Positions 49,408 through 56,769 of a stretch of DNA of 56,769 nucleotides are shown here, one piece after another (position 1 is the first letter of the stretch; every line of letters starts with the position of its first letter). A program made the position numbers and the translations under genes. The notes under the pieces were generated by a model that had not been told where the DNA came from, ran no database searches, and saw only the letters and a list, made by a program, of their open reading frames with translations. This DNA comes from Desulfuromonas sp. (lineage in GTDB: Bacteria; Desulfobacterota; Desulfuromonadia; Desulfuromonadales; Geothermobacteraceae). The stretch covers positions 1-56,769 of the forward strand of contig PKUA01000064.1 in the NCBI GenBank assembly GCA_002868905.1, written 5' to 3'.

Positions 49408-51486
49408 ATGGGCAAGTTCGATACAACGAAGATTCGAAACCTGGGCATCGTGGGCCAGGGGGATGCCGGCAAGACCTCTCTGACTGAAGCGATGCTTTTT
49501 AACGCGGGCATGACCGATCGTCTCGGCAAGGTCGACGACGGCACCTCCAACATGGATTTCGAACCGGAAGAGATCAAACGACATATCACCATCGGCAGCA
49601 GCCTTCATCACTGAGAGTGGGACGGGCACGGTCTCCATATCGTCGATACACCGGGATACACAAATTTTCTGCATGACACCCGAAACTGCCTGCGGATTCT
49701 CGGCGGAGCGGTGCTGCTGGTGTCGGCGGTGGACGGGGTCAAGGCGCAGACCAACACCCTCTGGAAGTGGATGGATGAGTTCGAGGTGCCGCGCATCGCT
49801 TTCATCAATAAACTCGACCGGGAACGGTCCGATTACCTCAAAGCGATTGACGACCTGGAAAAATCGCTTGGAACCCGTCCGGTTCCAGTCAATATGCCGA
49901 TCGGCAGCGAAGATAATTTCAAGGGGATTATCGACCTGATCGCCATGAAGGCCCGCATCTTCCAGTTCGATGAAAAGGGGACCTACAAGGAAGAAGAGAT
50001 CCCGGCCGAGTATCAGGAAGAGGCCGAGAGGCTGCGCCTGATGATGGTGGAAGCGGCGGCCGAGGGGGACGATGAGTTGATGGAGAAATACCTCGAAACA
50101 GAGTCCCTGACGAACGAGGAAGTGTTTCGCGGTCTGCGGGAGGGAACTCTGACCGGTGTCTTCACCCCGGTCCTGTGCGGCAGTGCGACATCCAATATCG
50201 GGGTCCGTCAGCTGCTCGATTACATCACTGTCTGTCTCCCGTCGCCGATCGACAAGGGGACCCAGATCGGTACCAACCCGAAAACGGGGGATGAGGAGAA
50301 ACGCGAACCGAGCCCGCAGGAGCCGTTCTCCGCGATGGTGTTCAAGACCATCAGCGATCCCTACGCCGGCAAGTTGACCCTGTTCCGCATCTACTCCGGA
50401 ACCCTCAAGCCGGACACGGTCGTCATGAATCCGAATAAGGAGTGTACCGAACGGATTGCCGCCATCTACGAGATGGAAGGGAAGAAGCAGCATTCGGTGA
50501 CCGAGGCCGAGGCGGGGGATATCATAGCCGTGGCCAAGCTGAAGGAGACTGCCACCGGGGACACCCTGTGTGACGGTGCCAAGCCGATTCTTTATGAAAG
50601 CCCGATGGCCCTGAAACCGGTGATCTCGTTTGCCCTCGCCGCCAAGAGCAAGGGGGACGAAGACAAGATCCACGGCGGCCTGCAGCGGCTGATGGAAGAG
50701 GATCCGACCCTGCAGGTGGTGCGGGACGAAGAGACCAAGGAGATGATTCTCTCCGGCATGGGCCAGGTTCACGTCGAGGTCGCCTGTGAGAAGCTGAAGC
50801 GGAAATTCGGTGTCGAGGTGGTTCTCAAGGAGCCGAAGGTACCGTATCGTGAAACGATCAAAAAATCGGTCGACCAGGCCTATCGTCACAAGAAACAGTC
50901 TGGTGGTCGTGGCCAGTTCGCCGATGTCAGCATCAAACTCGAGCCCCGCAATCGCAGTGAAGGGTACGAATTCGTCGACAAGATTGTCGGCGGGGTTATT
51001 CCCCGTCAGTATATCCCCGCGGTTGACAAGGGTATCCAGGAGGTTATGCGCAAGGGACCGATGGCCGGTTACCCGGTGCAGGATTTCCGGGTGACCCTGT
51101 TTGACGGTGGGCACCACAGCGTCGATTCGTCGGAGATGGCGTTCAAGATCGCCGGGTCGATGGCATTCAAGAAAGCGGTTATCGCGGCGAACCCGACCCT
51201 GCTCGAGCCGATCATGGAGATGGAGATCACCGTGCCGGACGACTGTGTCGGTGATGTCATCGGCGATATGAACTCGCGGCGCGGCAAGGTGCTCGGTGTC
51301 GACCCGCAGGGGAGTAACCAGGTGGTCAAGGTGACGGTACCGATGGCCGAAGTGTTGAAATATGCCCCGGAACTCCGCTCCATGACATCCGACCGTGGGC
51401 TGTTTACCATGGAATTTTCTCATTACGAGGAGGTTCCATCCCATCTGACCGCGAAAATTCTTGCAGCTAATAAACAGGAAGACTAG
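49408..51486 (+). CDS. EF-G-like translational GTPase with an in-frame TGA at codon 69
   Basis: Elongation factor G-family GTPase, 692 codons, complete in length. G1 'GQGDAGKTSLTEAML', the G2 region 'KRHITIGSS', G3 'DTPGYTNF' (Tyr in place of the usual His of DTPGH), G4 'NKLD', then EF-G domains II-V ('ATGDTLCDGAKPI', 'GMGQVHVEV', 'SGGRGQFADVSIKLEPR', 'NSRRGKVLGVDPQG'). Codon 69 is TGA (49612-49614) in 'SSLHH-TGA-EWDGH'; the frame, codon use and conservation are undisturbed on both sides. Either selenocysteine is inserted there, or the gene is newly broken and yields only 68 residues. It belongs to the second EF-G type rather than canonical FusA. GAAAGGAG precedes the ATG. Confidence 0.8.
49629..49653 (+). 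promoter_or_regulatory. weak SECIS-like hairpin downstream of the TGA
   Basis: CGGT (49629-49632)/ACCG (49650-49653) and TATC (49638-49641)/GATA (49645-49648) with loop GTC at 49642-49644. The apical loop starts with G and lies 27 nt after the TGA, inside the range known for bacterial SECIS elements. The stems are short, and an alternative fold (GGGAC 49619-49623 / GTCTC 49631-49635) competes. Confidence 0.25.
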
Positions 51487-51515
51487 CACGCGCCTGGCAG
51501 GAGGCCCTGTCCGCA

Positions 51516-52529
51516 ATGAGTAGAAAATCTCAAGACGAGTTTGGCTTCGATGATTCTCCGGAGGAGGAATTGACAAACGGCACCGACGAGAAGCCGTCTC
51601 CCCCGGGGAAAAAGCGACGTTTTGCCCGCAAACCGAATAAGGGGGGCGGGAGCACGGGGGTGGGATCTTCAAGGAGGATCCTGTTGTTGACCCTGCTTGG
51701 AGTCGCCATCGGTGCGCTGGCATTTTTTTACTTCTCCCCAGTGGGGGGGCCTGAACCGGTCCCACAACCGGCGGCCGTGCGCCGACCGGTCCCACAACCG
51801 GCCAAGACGGCAAAGGTGGTGAAGCAGGCCGTACCGAAACCCAAGCCGGCTGCCGCTCCCCAGAAGCCAAAGCCGGTTGCGGCCAAGGCGAAAACGCCGG
51901 CGACGCCAGTGCCGGCTGAAAAACAGCCTGCGCCGGTGCAGAAGCCGGCTCCGAAGGTCGCCGCCAAGGCTCCGGCACCGCCGCAGGAGAAACCGGTATC
52001 CTCCAAGAAGGTTGCGGTGACAAAGAAGGCAGCGTCTCCAGCGAAAGAACAGTCGCAGCCGGTTTCGCCAAAGCAGTACCGGGTCCAGGTCGGAGCTTAC
52101 GGAAGCAGCACCTACCTCAAGGAAGCCGAAGGAAAGCTCAGCAAGCTCGACCTGACAACCATGCGGGAAACCATTCATTCCGAGAAGACGATTATCCGTT
52201 TAATTGTCGGTCGATATCCTGTCATGGACGCTCGTGCCAAGTTGCCCGGGCTGAAAAAACAGGTGTCCAATGCGTTCCTCCTCCCCGTTGGGGATGACGA
52301 ACTCGCCTTGTGTGCAGGTTCCTATCTCAAGGGTAGCGCTGCTGCCGCCGAGGTAGAGCGTTTGAAAAAGCTCGGCATCGAGGTGCAACAGCAAAAGGCG
52401 GTCGTGCCGTTGACCCTGCAGCGTCTCTCCATAGGACCTCTGCAGGGCCGAGCCGAGGCCGACGCCGCTTTGGAAAAGGCCAAAAAAGCCGGATTCGATG
52501 GTCGGATCGTCTCTTTTAAAGCCAAATAA
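51516..52529 (+). CDS. SPOR-domain membrane protein
   Basis: Single-pass membrane protein, 337 aa. An acidic/basic cytosolic head (1-52) precedes one transmembrane helix (about 54-72, 'ILLLTLLGVAIGALAFFYF'). A long Pro/Ala/Lys linker (about 78-185) follows, and then two SPOR-like repeats ('YRVQVGAYGSSTYLKEAEGKL' and 'ALCAGSYLKGSAAAAEVERLKKLGI'). SPOR domains bind denuded peptidoglycan at division septa, so an FtsN/DedD-like role is likely. The linker DNA has an 18-bp perfect direct repeat of period 30 (51755-51772 and 51785-51802). It starts 29 nt after the EF-G-like gene. Confidence 0.85.
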   Translation: MSRKSQDEFGFDDSPEEELTNGTDEKPSPPGKKRRFARKPNKGGGSTGVGSSRRILLLTLLGVAIGALAFFYFSPVGGPEPVPQPAAVRRPVPQPAKTAKVVKQAVPKPKPAAAPQKPKPVAAKAKTPATPVPAEKQPAPVQKPAPKVAAKAPAPPQEKPVSSKKVAVTKKAASPAKEQSQPVSPKQYRVQVGAYGSSTYLKEAEGKLSKLDLTTMRETIHSEKTIIRLIVGRYPVMDARAKLPGLKKQVSNAFLLPVGDDELALCAGSYLKGSAAAAEVERLKKLGIEVQQQKAVVPLTLQRLSIGPLQGRAEADAALEKAKKAGFDGRIVSFKAK

Positions 52530-52543
52530 ACAAGGACAATGCA

Positions 52544-53521
52544 GTGTCCGGCCCGACGAAAATTAAATTGAAAGTCCCGGCGACCGTCGCCAAACTGGTC
52601 CATCCTGACGCCCCCCGTGACGCAAAGATTGATGCGGCCCGGGGGGCGTTGCCTCTCCCTGTTGTGGATAAACTTCTCGCCCTCCTGTTCCTGATTCATG
52701 GTAAGGACGCCGAGCTCAAGACGTTGGCTCGGCAAACCGTCGCGAAGCTGCCGACCTCGGATCTGCAACCGGTCGCCTCGGCCCCCGAGACTCATCCACG
52801 GCTGCTCGAGTTGATCGCCCGGTTCCATGTCGGAAGCGTCGAGGTGGTGCGGGCACTGCTCGAAAACAGTGCGCTGGAAGATGGAGTTTTGTTGTTCCTC
52901 GCGCAACATGCCGAAGGGAAGGTCCTCGCCCTGTTCTCAGACAAGGTCGACCTGCTGATTGACAACCCCCAGCTGGTTGAAGTCCTTGAACAGAACCCGC
53001 ACGCCGACTCCGAATTGCAGGCACTTTTGAAGGATGGGAAGAGTGCGGGGGACGGTGAAGAGGACGAGGAGGAGTTTGGCGATATCGAGGAAGTGGAGGA
53101 AGAGCACCTTTCCAAGTACCAGCAGGCCCTTGAGCTCGGAGTGTCTGAGAAAATCAAGATCGCGCTGACCGGCGACAAGGAGTGGCGCAACATTCTCATC
53201 AAGGATTCGAACAAGCTGGTTTCGAGCGCGGTATTGAAAAATCCACGCATCACCGAGGGAGAGGTGTCGATGGTGGCCAAGAATCGGAGCTCAAGCGACG
53301 ATTTGATCCGCCTGATCAACCTGAACCGGGAATGGGTCAAGAATTCCGAAATCAGAAAAGCCCTGGTTCTGCATCCCAAGACGCCACTGCCGAAGGCCTT
53401 GCGTTACATGAACAGCCTGAATGAGAAGGACCTCAAAAATTTAGCGAAAAGCAAAAATGTGTCGCAGGTCGTGGTTAACAACGCCCGCAGGATGATCATG
53501 GCCAAGGAGAAGAAGAAATGA
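52544..53521 (+). CDS. helical-repeat protein of unknown function
   Basis: Protein of 325 aa built of leucine-rich helices without a recognised catalytic motif. The N-terminal part (about 1-160) repeats a helix pattern ('LLALLFLIHGKDAELKTLARQTVAKL', 'VRALLENSALEDGVLLFLAQHAEGKVLALF'), as in HEAT/DUF2336-like proteins. A very acidic linker (about 165-185, 'GEEDEEEFGDIEEVEEEHL') is followed by a basic helical part ending KEKKK. Start GTG 52544, AAGGA upstream. The next gene starts within its last codons (ATGA). A scaffold role is inference only. Confidence 0.65.
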   Translation: MSGPTKIKLKVPATVAKLVHPDAPRDAKIDAARGALPLPVVDKLLALLFLIHGKDAELKTLARQTVAKLPTSDLQPVASAPETHPRLLELIARFHVGSVEVVRALLENSALEDGVLLFLAQHAEGKVLALFSDKVDLLIDNPQLVEVLEQNPHADSELQALLKDGKSAGDGEEDEEEFGDIEEVEEEHLSKYQQALELGVSEKIKIALTGDKEWRNILIKDSNKLVSSAVLKNPRITEGEVSMVAKNRSSSDDLIRLINLNREWVKNSEIRKALVLHPKTPLPKALRYMNSLNEKDLKNLAKSKNVSQVVVNNARRMIMAKEKKK

Positions 53522-53994
53522 CCTCCGTTTGCTCCGGACTGCTGGTTGCCGTCAGCACCAGCGAGACCAAGGGGGTCCGCAAGACCAATGTGGAAAAGGC
53601 TCGCCTGCTGGTCGATTTCGGGCTGGAAGGAGATGCCCACGGCGGCGACTGGCATCGTCAGGTCAGCCTGCTGGCAAGCGAGAGTATCGCCAAGATGCAA
53701 CAGGCGGGACTCGACGTCGGCCCGGGCGATTTCGCCGAGAACCTGACGACCACCGGGCTCGATCTCTGTGGTCTGCCGATCGGCGCCCGCCTGCGGGTCG
53801 GGACGAAGGCCGAGATCGAGATCACCCAGATCGGTAAGGTCTGCCACGAACGGTGCGCCATTTTTTACCAGGCGGGGGATTGCGTCATGCCGCGTGAAGG
53901 GATTTTTGCCAAGGTCTTGACCGGTGGTGACATCACGGTCGGGGATGCCGTCGAGGTAACGTTCCTGCCGCCGGATGAAGGAGATGAAGTGTGA
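53518..53994 (+). CDS. MOSC-domain protein
   Basis: Single MOSC domain, 158 aa, of the family that handles molybdenum cofactor sulfur transfer. Motifs: 'GLEGDAHGGDWHRQVSLLASESI', 'GDFAENLTTTGLDL', 'IGKVCHERCAIFYQAGDCVMPREGIFAKVLTGG'. The conserved cysteines lie in the last block. It overlaps the helical-repeat gene by 4 nt (ATGA) and is itself overlapped by mogA, so the three are translated together. The MOSC-MogA pair suggests molybdopterin metabolism. Confidence 0.9.
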   Translation: MTSVCSGLLVAVSTSETKGVRKTNVEKARLLVDFGLEGDAHGGDWHRQVSLLASESIAKMQQAGLDVGPGDFAENLTTTGLDLCGLPIGARLRVGTKAEIEITQIGKVCHERCAIFYQAGDCVMPREGIFAKVLTGGDITVGDAVEVTFLPPDEGDEV

Positions 53995-54491
53995 GTTCCG
54001 AGCGACATTTCCGTATCGGTGTCCTGACCTTGTCGGACAAGGGAGCGCGGGGAGAGCGGGTCGATGAGAGCGGGGAGGTCATCAAGCAGATGGTCGATGA
54101 TCTCGGTGATGTTTGTCGTTACCAGGTGATCCCGGATGATTTTGCCCGTATCGTCGAAACCCTGAGCGGTTGGGTGGATGAAGAACGTCTCGACCTGATT
54201 CTCACCACCGGCGGAACCGGGATGACACCGCGTGATGTCACCCCCGAGGCGACGGCCACGGTTCTCGAGCGGCTGGTGCCGGGGATTGCCGAGGCGATGC
54301 GTGCCGAAAGCCTGAAGAAAACGCCCCACGCCATGCTGTCACGCGGCCTGGCCGGCCTGCGTGGTTCCACCCTGATCGTGAATCTGCCGGGGAGTCCCCG
54401 TGCCGTGCGCGAGAACCTCGCCGTCATCCTGCCTGCATTGCCCCACGGACTCGCCAAGCTCAAGGGGGACCCGTCCGATTGCGCCATCTAG
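53991..54491 (+). CDS. mogA: molybdopterin adenylyltransferase (MogA/MoaB)
   Basis: Adenylylates molybdopterin before metal insertion, 166 aa. Family motifs: 'IGVLTLSDKGARGERVDESG', 'LILTTGGTGMTPRDVTPEAT', 'SRGLAGLRGSTLIVNLPGSPRAV'. The start is GTG 53991 overlapping the MOSC stop. The size suits MogA/MoaB. The downstream gap to the convergent gene is 80 bp with only a weak CAGAC/GTCTG repeat and no clear terminator. Confidence 0.92.
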   Translation: MSSERHFRIGVLTLSDKGARGERVDESGEVIKQMVDDLGDVCRYQVIPDDFARIVETLSGWVDEERLDLILTTGGTGMTPRDVTPEATATVLERLVPGIAEAMRAESLKKTPHAMLSRGLAGLRGSTLIVNLPGSPRAVRENLAVILPALPHGLAKLKGDPSDCAI

Positions 54492-54571
54492 CTTGTATTG
54501 CCTTCCCAAGCGTATGCCAGACCTAAAACACGTCTGAGCAAATCGCGATAAAGCCCTACGAATCAAACAGC

Positions 54572-54967
54572 CTAATCCAGATTGAACCCGACCACTTTGC
54601 CCTGCGCTATGCTCAGGCTTCCGAGCAACTGGTATTTGTCGCCTTTGATGTGGATACGCCAGAGGTGCTCGTCCATGCCGAGGCGCCGAATCGCTCCCAG
54701 GTATTCCAACCGATAACCCTTTTTCAGTTTCGCCTGGCGCTGCATCCGGGTCGAGTCGAACGTATATTCATCCATCAGTTGCCGAAACGCCCGGTTGCCG
54801 TTGGCGATGAACTTGTGAAAGTCAGTGGCGGTCACCGCGTCGAGTTGCCATGTCATCAGCTTTTCTGCCTGAACTGTCGATTCGCTCCGCGCAAAGGCCG
54901 ACTGAGCGGTAAGTAGCAGACATGCCATAAACAGGATACTTCCGCACCATGTTTTCCAGTGACTCAT
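54572..54967 (-). CDS. small secreted protein of unknown function
   Basis: Protein of 131 aa with a clear signal peptide (about 1-26, 'ILFMACLLLTAQSAFA' then R). The mature part is a mix of helix and strand ('LDAVTATDFHKFIANGNRAFRQLMDEYTFDSTRMQ', 'WRIHIKGDKYQLLGSLSIAQGKVVGF') with no cysteines and no recognised motif. It starts immediately after the stop of the upstream transglutaminase-like gene, so they form a two-gene operon on the minus strand. Function unknown. Confidence 0.65.
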   Translation of the reverse strand: MSHWKTWCGSILFMACLLLTAQSAFARSESTVQAEKLMTWQLDAVTATDFHKFIANGNRAFRQLMDEYTFDSTRMQRQAKLKKGYRLEYLGAIRRLGMDEHLWRIHIKGDKYQLLGSLSIAQGKVVGFNLD

Positions 54968-55561
54968 CTATGGCCTCTCTTTGTCCGATATGAGCTGGAT
55001 GTCCGGCAGATTTGCCGCGACCTGATCGTAGCTCTGGTACTTTTCCAGGACGTCCACGACCACGGGCAGGGGGGCAGGCCAGATCTCCGGCAAGTCCGCT
55101 TCACCGACTGAGAGGATCGGAAACGCCAGTGACTCATGGGGTGGGGAAAAGGCGGCAGCGACGCCAGGCTTATTCCCTCGTGCATCGACCCGGTACCAGC
55201 CGAACGGCTCAAGAAAAACAGCATTGAGGCCGTGCAGGCAAAAGGGCGGCTTGTCATCTGCGATGGTGAGTCGTTGGTAGCAGAGTCCCGCCGGGATACC
55301 GTTGGCCCGCAGCAACGCGGCCAGGAGGTGGCTCTTGGCGTAACAGTAGCCGGTGCCATGGCTAAGGACGTCCGAGGCGCGGCAGGTCACCGGGTTGAGT
55401 CGAAAATCCCAGCTGTGCTTGATCTCATCACGTACGAATTCAAAACAGCGACGGGCGATCTCTTCCGGACTCCCCAAACCCGCCGCAAGTTCTATGGCCT
55501 TGGCCAGGACAACAGGGTTGTCTTTGTCGATATGTTTCGATGACTCAAGATATCGTTTCAT
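54968..55561 (-). CDS. transglutaminase-like cysteine protease fold protein
   Basis: Protein of 197 aa with the transglutaminase/protease core. The catalytic Cys is in 'GTGYCYAKSHLLAALLRANGI', the His in 'FCLHGLNAVF' and the Asp in 'WYRVDARGN'. No signal peptide. The ATG at 55561 is preferred over the ATG at 55567 because GGAG then has a 6-nt spacing. Such proteins act as peptidases or cross-linking enzymes; the substrate is unknown. The stop abuts the start of the secreted protein gene. Confidence 0.8.
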   Translation of the reverse strand: MKRYLESSKHIDKDNPVVLAKAIELAAGLGSPEEIARRCFEFVRDEIKHSWDFRLNPVTCRASDVLSHGTGYCYAKSHLLAALLRANGIPAGLCYQRLTIADDKPPFCLHGLNAVFLEPFGWYRVDARGNKPGVAAAFSPPHESLAFPILSVGEADLPEIWPAPLPVVVDVLEKYQSYDQVAANLPDIQLISDKERP

Positions 55562-55926
55562 CCTCATCTCCGGTCAGCATTTTCTTCGCTGTTGGAAATT
55601 TTGTCACCCATGTTCTGTCTCGGTACACCCATCCCATAGTATCACCGGTCGGCTGATGAGGCCGGCCCGAAGCTTGTCTTGGCCGCCACTTCTCATACTA
55701 TGAAATTTAAAAATTCAGCCATGGAATGCCCGAGTTGATTCTGGTTTCGATCACTACCGGGTGAGTCTAGCCGAAACGATTGCATTTGGCCCAGCATGTT
55801 TTGCTTCTGATCGTTCCGCCTCCCCAAACAATGGCCCCCGGTTTTCCATTCGGCAGAGAAATGACATTTGATCGAAACTCCTTTGATCTGCTCTCATACC
55901 GTCAATCTCAACGGATTTTTGTTTTT
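55562..55926. other. gene-free stretch
   Basis: No credible gene, repeat or RNA seen. The composition is more AT-rich than the surrounding genes. It should contain the promoter of the transglutaminase-like gene on the minus strand; no clear boxes were found. Confidence 0.5.
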
Positions 55927-55966
55927 TTGACCTGCGTCAATTTCGCTTCTATTGGTTATTGATAAT
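55927..55966 (+). promoter_or_regulatory. FNR-type operator and promoter of the multihaem cytochrome gene
   Basis: TTGAC-CTGC-GTCAA (55927-55940) is a perfect inverted repeat with the 14-bp spacing of FNR boxes (TTGAT-N4-ATCAA), differing at one position per half. GATAAT (55961-55966) fits a -10 box. The centre would lie about 40 bp before the start near 55973, the class II activator position. A CRP/FNR-family regulator is inferred. Confidence 0.55.
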
Positions 55967-56070
55967 CTTCAAAAACATTTAATCAGGATTTTATTCATCC
56001 TAGTTTTTTGCGGATGTTGAAAAATGTTCCGATTAGGCGGAACCCCAACCGAACAGCAAGGAGGCAAGTG

Positions 56071-56769
56071 ATGAAACGTAGTTGGTTGTTGGCAGCCATG
56101 ACGCTGCTGGTCGCAGGACTGACTGTCGGGCCGGCCCTGGCCGAGCAGGCAAGGATTTCGAAAGAGTCGGCGGAATGCCTGGAATGTCACCAGGAAGGCA
56201 TGCCCGGATTGATCAGCCAGTGGGAGGACAGCGCCCACTGGAACGCCGGTGTCGGCTGTTACGAATGTCACAAGGCCGAAAAGAACGACGCCGACGCGGT
56301 TGATCACAACGGCTACACTGTCGCGATTATCGTCTCACCGCGCGATTGCGGCACCTGCCACCCGAAGGAGACCGCCGAGCAGGAGGCGAGTCACCATGCC
56401 AAGGCGGGCGATATCCTCAACACCAAGGACGGCATGCTCGGTCAGACCGTCGGTGGCGAGCCGGCCGTCGCGGTCGGTTGCCGCCAGTGCCACGGTTCAA
56501 TCGTCAAGGTCAACAAGGATGGTTCCCTCGACACCAACACCTGGCCGAACACCGGTATCGGCCGCGTCAACCCGGACGGTTCCAAGGGGACCTGCTCCGC
56601 CTGCCATACCCGTCACCGCTTCAGCAAGGAGCAGGCGCGCCAGCCCGAGACCTGCGGCAAGTGCCACCTTGGTCCGGATCATCCGCAGAAGGAAGTCTAC
56701 GAAGAGTCGAAGCACGGTATTCTCTACCGCGCCTTTAAAGACGACCTGAACATGGATAAGCCGAAGTGG
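56071..56769 (+). CDS. octahaem hydroxylamine oxidoreductase-like cytochrome c (partial, 3' end beyond window)
   Basis: First 233 residues of a periplasmic multihaem cytochrome; the frame is still open at the window end. A signal peptide (about 1-25, ending 'GPALA-EQ') is followed by six CxxCH haem motifs: CLECH, CYECH, CGTCH, CRQCH, CSACH and CGKCH. The text 'TGIGRVNPDGSKGTCSACHTRHRFSKEQARQPETCGKCHLGPDHPQKEVYEESKHG' region is a clear match to the octahaem HAO/hydroxylamine-reductase family. Two more haems and the residue deciding oxidation versus reduction lie outside the window. AAGGAGG precedes the ATG. An FNR-type site about 140 bp upstream suggests anaerobic induction. Confidence 0.9.
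   Translation, partial: MKRSWLLAAMTLLVAGLTVGPALAEQARISKESAECLECHQEGMPGLISQWEDSAHWNAGVGCYECHKAEKNDADAVDHNGYTVAIIVSPRDCGTCHPKETAEQEASHHAKAGDILNTKDGMLGQTVGGEPAVAVGCRQCHGSIVKVNKDGSLDTNTWPNTGIGRVNPDGSKGTCSACHTRHRFSKEQARQPETCGKCHLGPDHPQKEVYEESKHGILYRAFKDDLNMDKPKW

Noticed and set aside
49408-49614. Treating the first 68 codons as a separate small gene and 49711-51486 as another
   Set aside because: Both parts are one continuous EF-G frame, including the conserved stretch between the TGA and 49711, so splitting would lose the G3 motif.
49372-52071. Open frame of 899 codons on the minus strand across the EF-G and SPOR genes
   Set aside because: It is antisense to well-conserved EF-G and SPOR sequence and has low-complexity, family-less text; such shadows are common in GC-rich DNA.
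1-56769. Search by eye for CRISPR arrays, transposases and prophage genes
   Set aside because: No regularly spaced direct repeats, no transposase or integrase motifs and no phage structural genes were found.

Overview
The window looks like chromosome of a Gram-negative anaerobe of the Desulfuromonadia (Geobacter/Desulfuromonas relatives). The assignment rests on the recO-glyQ-glyS-ppdK order, a large octaheme-HAO-type cytochrome with six CxxCH motifs in its visible part, a periplasmic DsbC-like protein carrying a CxxCH haem motif, and a moderately high G+C content. This is inferred from gene content, not from a marker search. No rRNA, convincing tRNA, CRISPR array, prophage or transposase was seen.

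Layout. 0-3 kb: MgtE magnesium channel, a compact type II toxin-antitoxin pair (Phd/VapB-like plus PIN toxin) with its own promoter and palindromic operator, and recO. 3-9 kb: two-subunit glycyl-tRNA synthetase and pyruvate phosphate dikinase, each closed by a strong terminator. 9-9.7 kb: a gene-free stretch full of palindromic repeats. 9.7-17 kb: D-2-hydroxyacid dehydrogenase, endonuclease V, an AsmA-like protein, a fumarylacetoacetate-hydrolase-family enzyme, a rhomboid protease translationally coupled to a radical SAM protein, and a PEGA lipoprotein. 17-24 kb (minus strand): bacteriohaemerythrin, then glutamate synthase gltB-gltD behind a promoter with a palindrome straddling its -10. 24-33.5 kb: HrpB helicase, MntP manganese exporter, DsbC-like haem protein with FabI, then HflX, MltD and a UbiV-like U32 protein. 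33.5-39 kb: TPR and Smr proteins, a tiny lipoprotein, Hsp20, a ferritin-like protein and RNase E/G with a long structured leader. 39-46.5 kb: ABC-F protein, a ParA-like ATPase with a cysteine-rich tail, a DUF4388-like protein, an unknown membrane protein, RNase Z and an OmpA-like lipoprotein. 46.6-54.5 kb: a cofactor operon (nadC-birA-coaX), an EF-G-like GTPase, then SPOR, helical-repeat, MOSC and MogA proteins. 54.5-56.8 kb: two minus-strand genes and the start of the multihaem cytochrome behind an FNR-type site.

The strongest anomaly is the EF-G-like gene at 49408-51486. It is intact for 692 codons except for one in-frame TGA at codon 69 (49612-49614), with typical EF-G-family sequence on both sides. 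This could be a selenocysteine codon (a weak hairpin follows at suitable distance), a fresh nonsense mutation or a sequencing error. Other points worth checking are the haem motif on the DsbC-like protein, the structured element at 23826-23917, the gltB operator-like palindrome, the rne leader, the ParA/DUF4388/membrane cluster and the CX4CX2C radical SAM protein.

Gene starts were often moved downstream of the longest open frame, to the codon with the best ribosome-binding site and family match. Functions come from recognised motifs and remembered family features; no database search was run.
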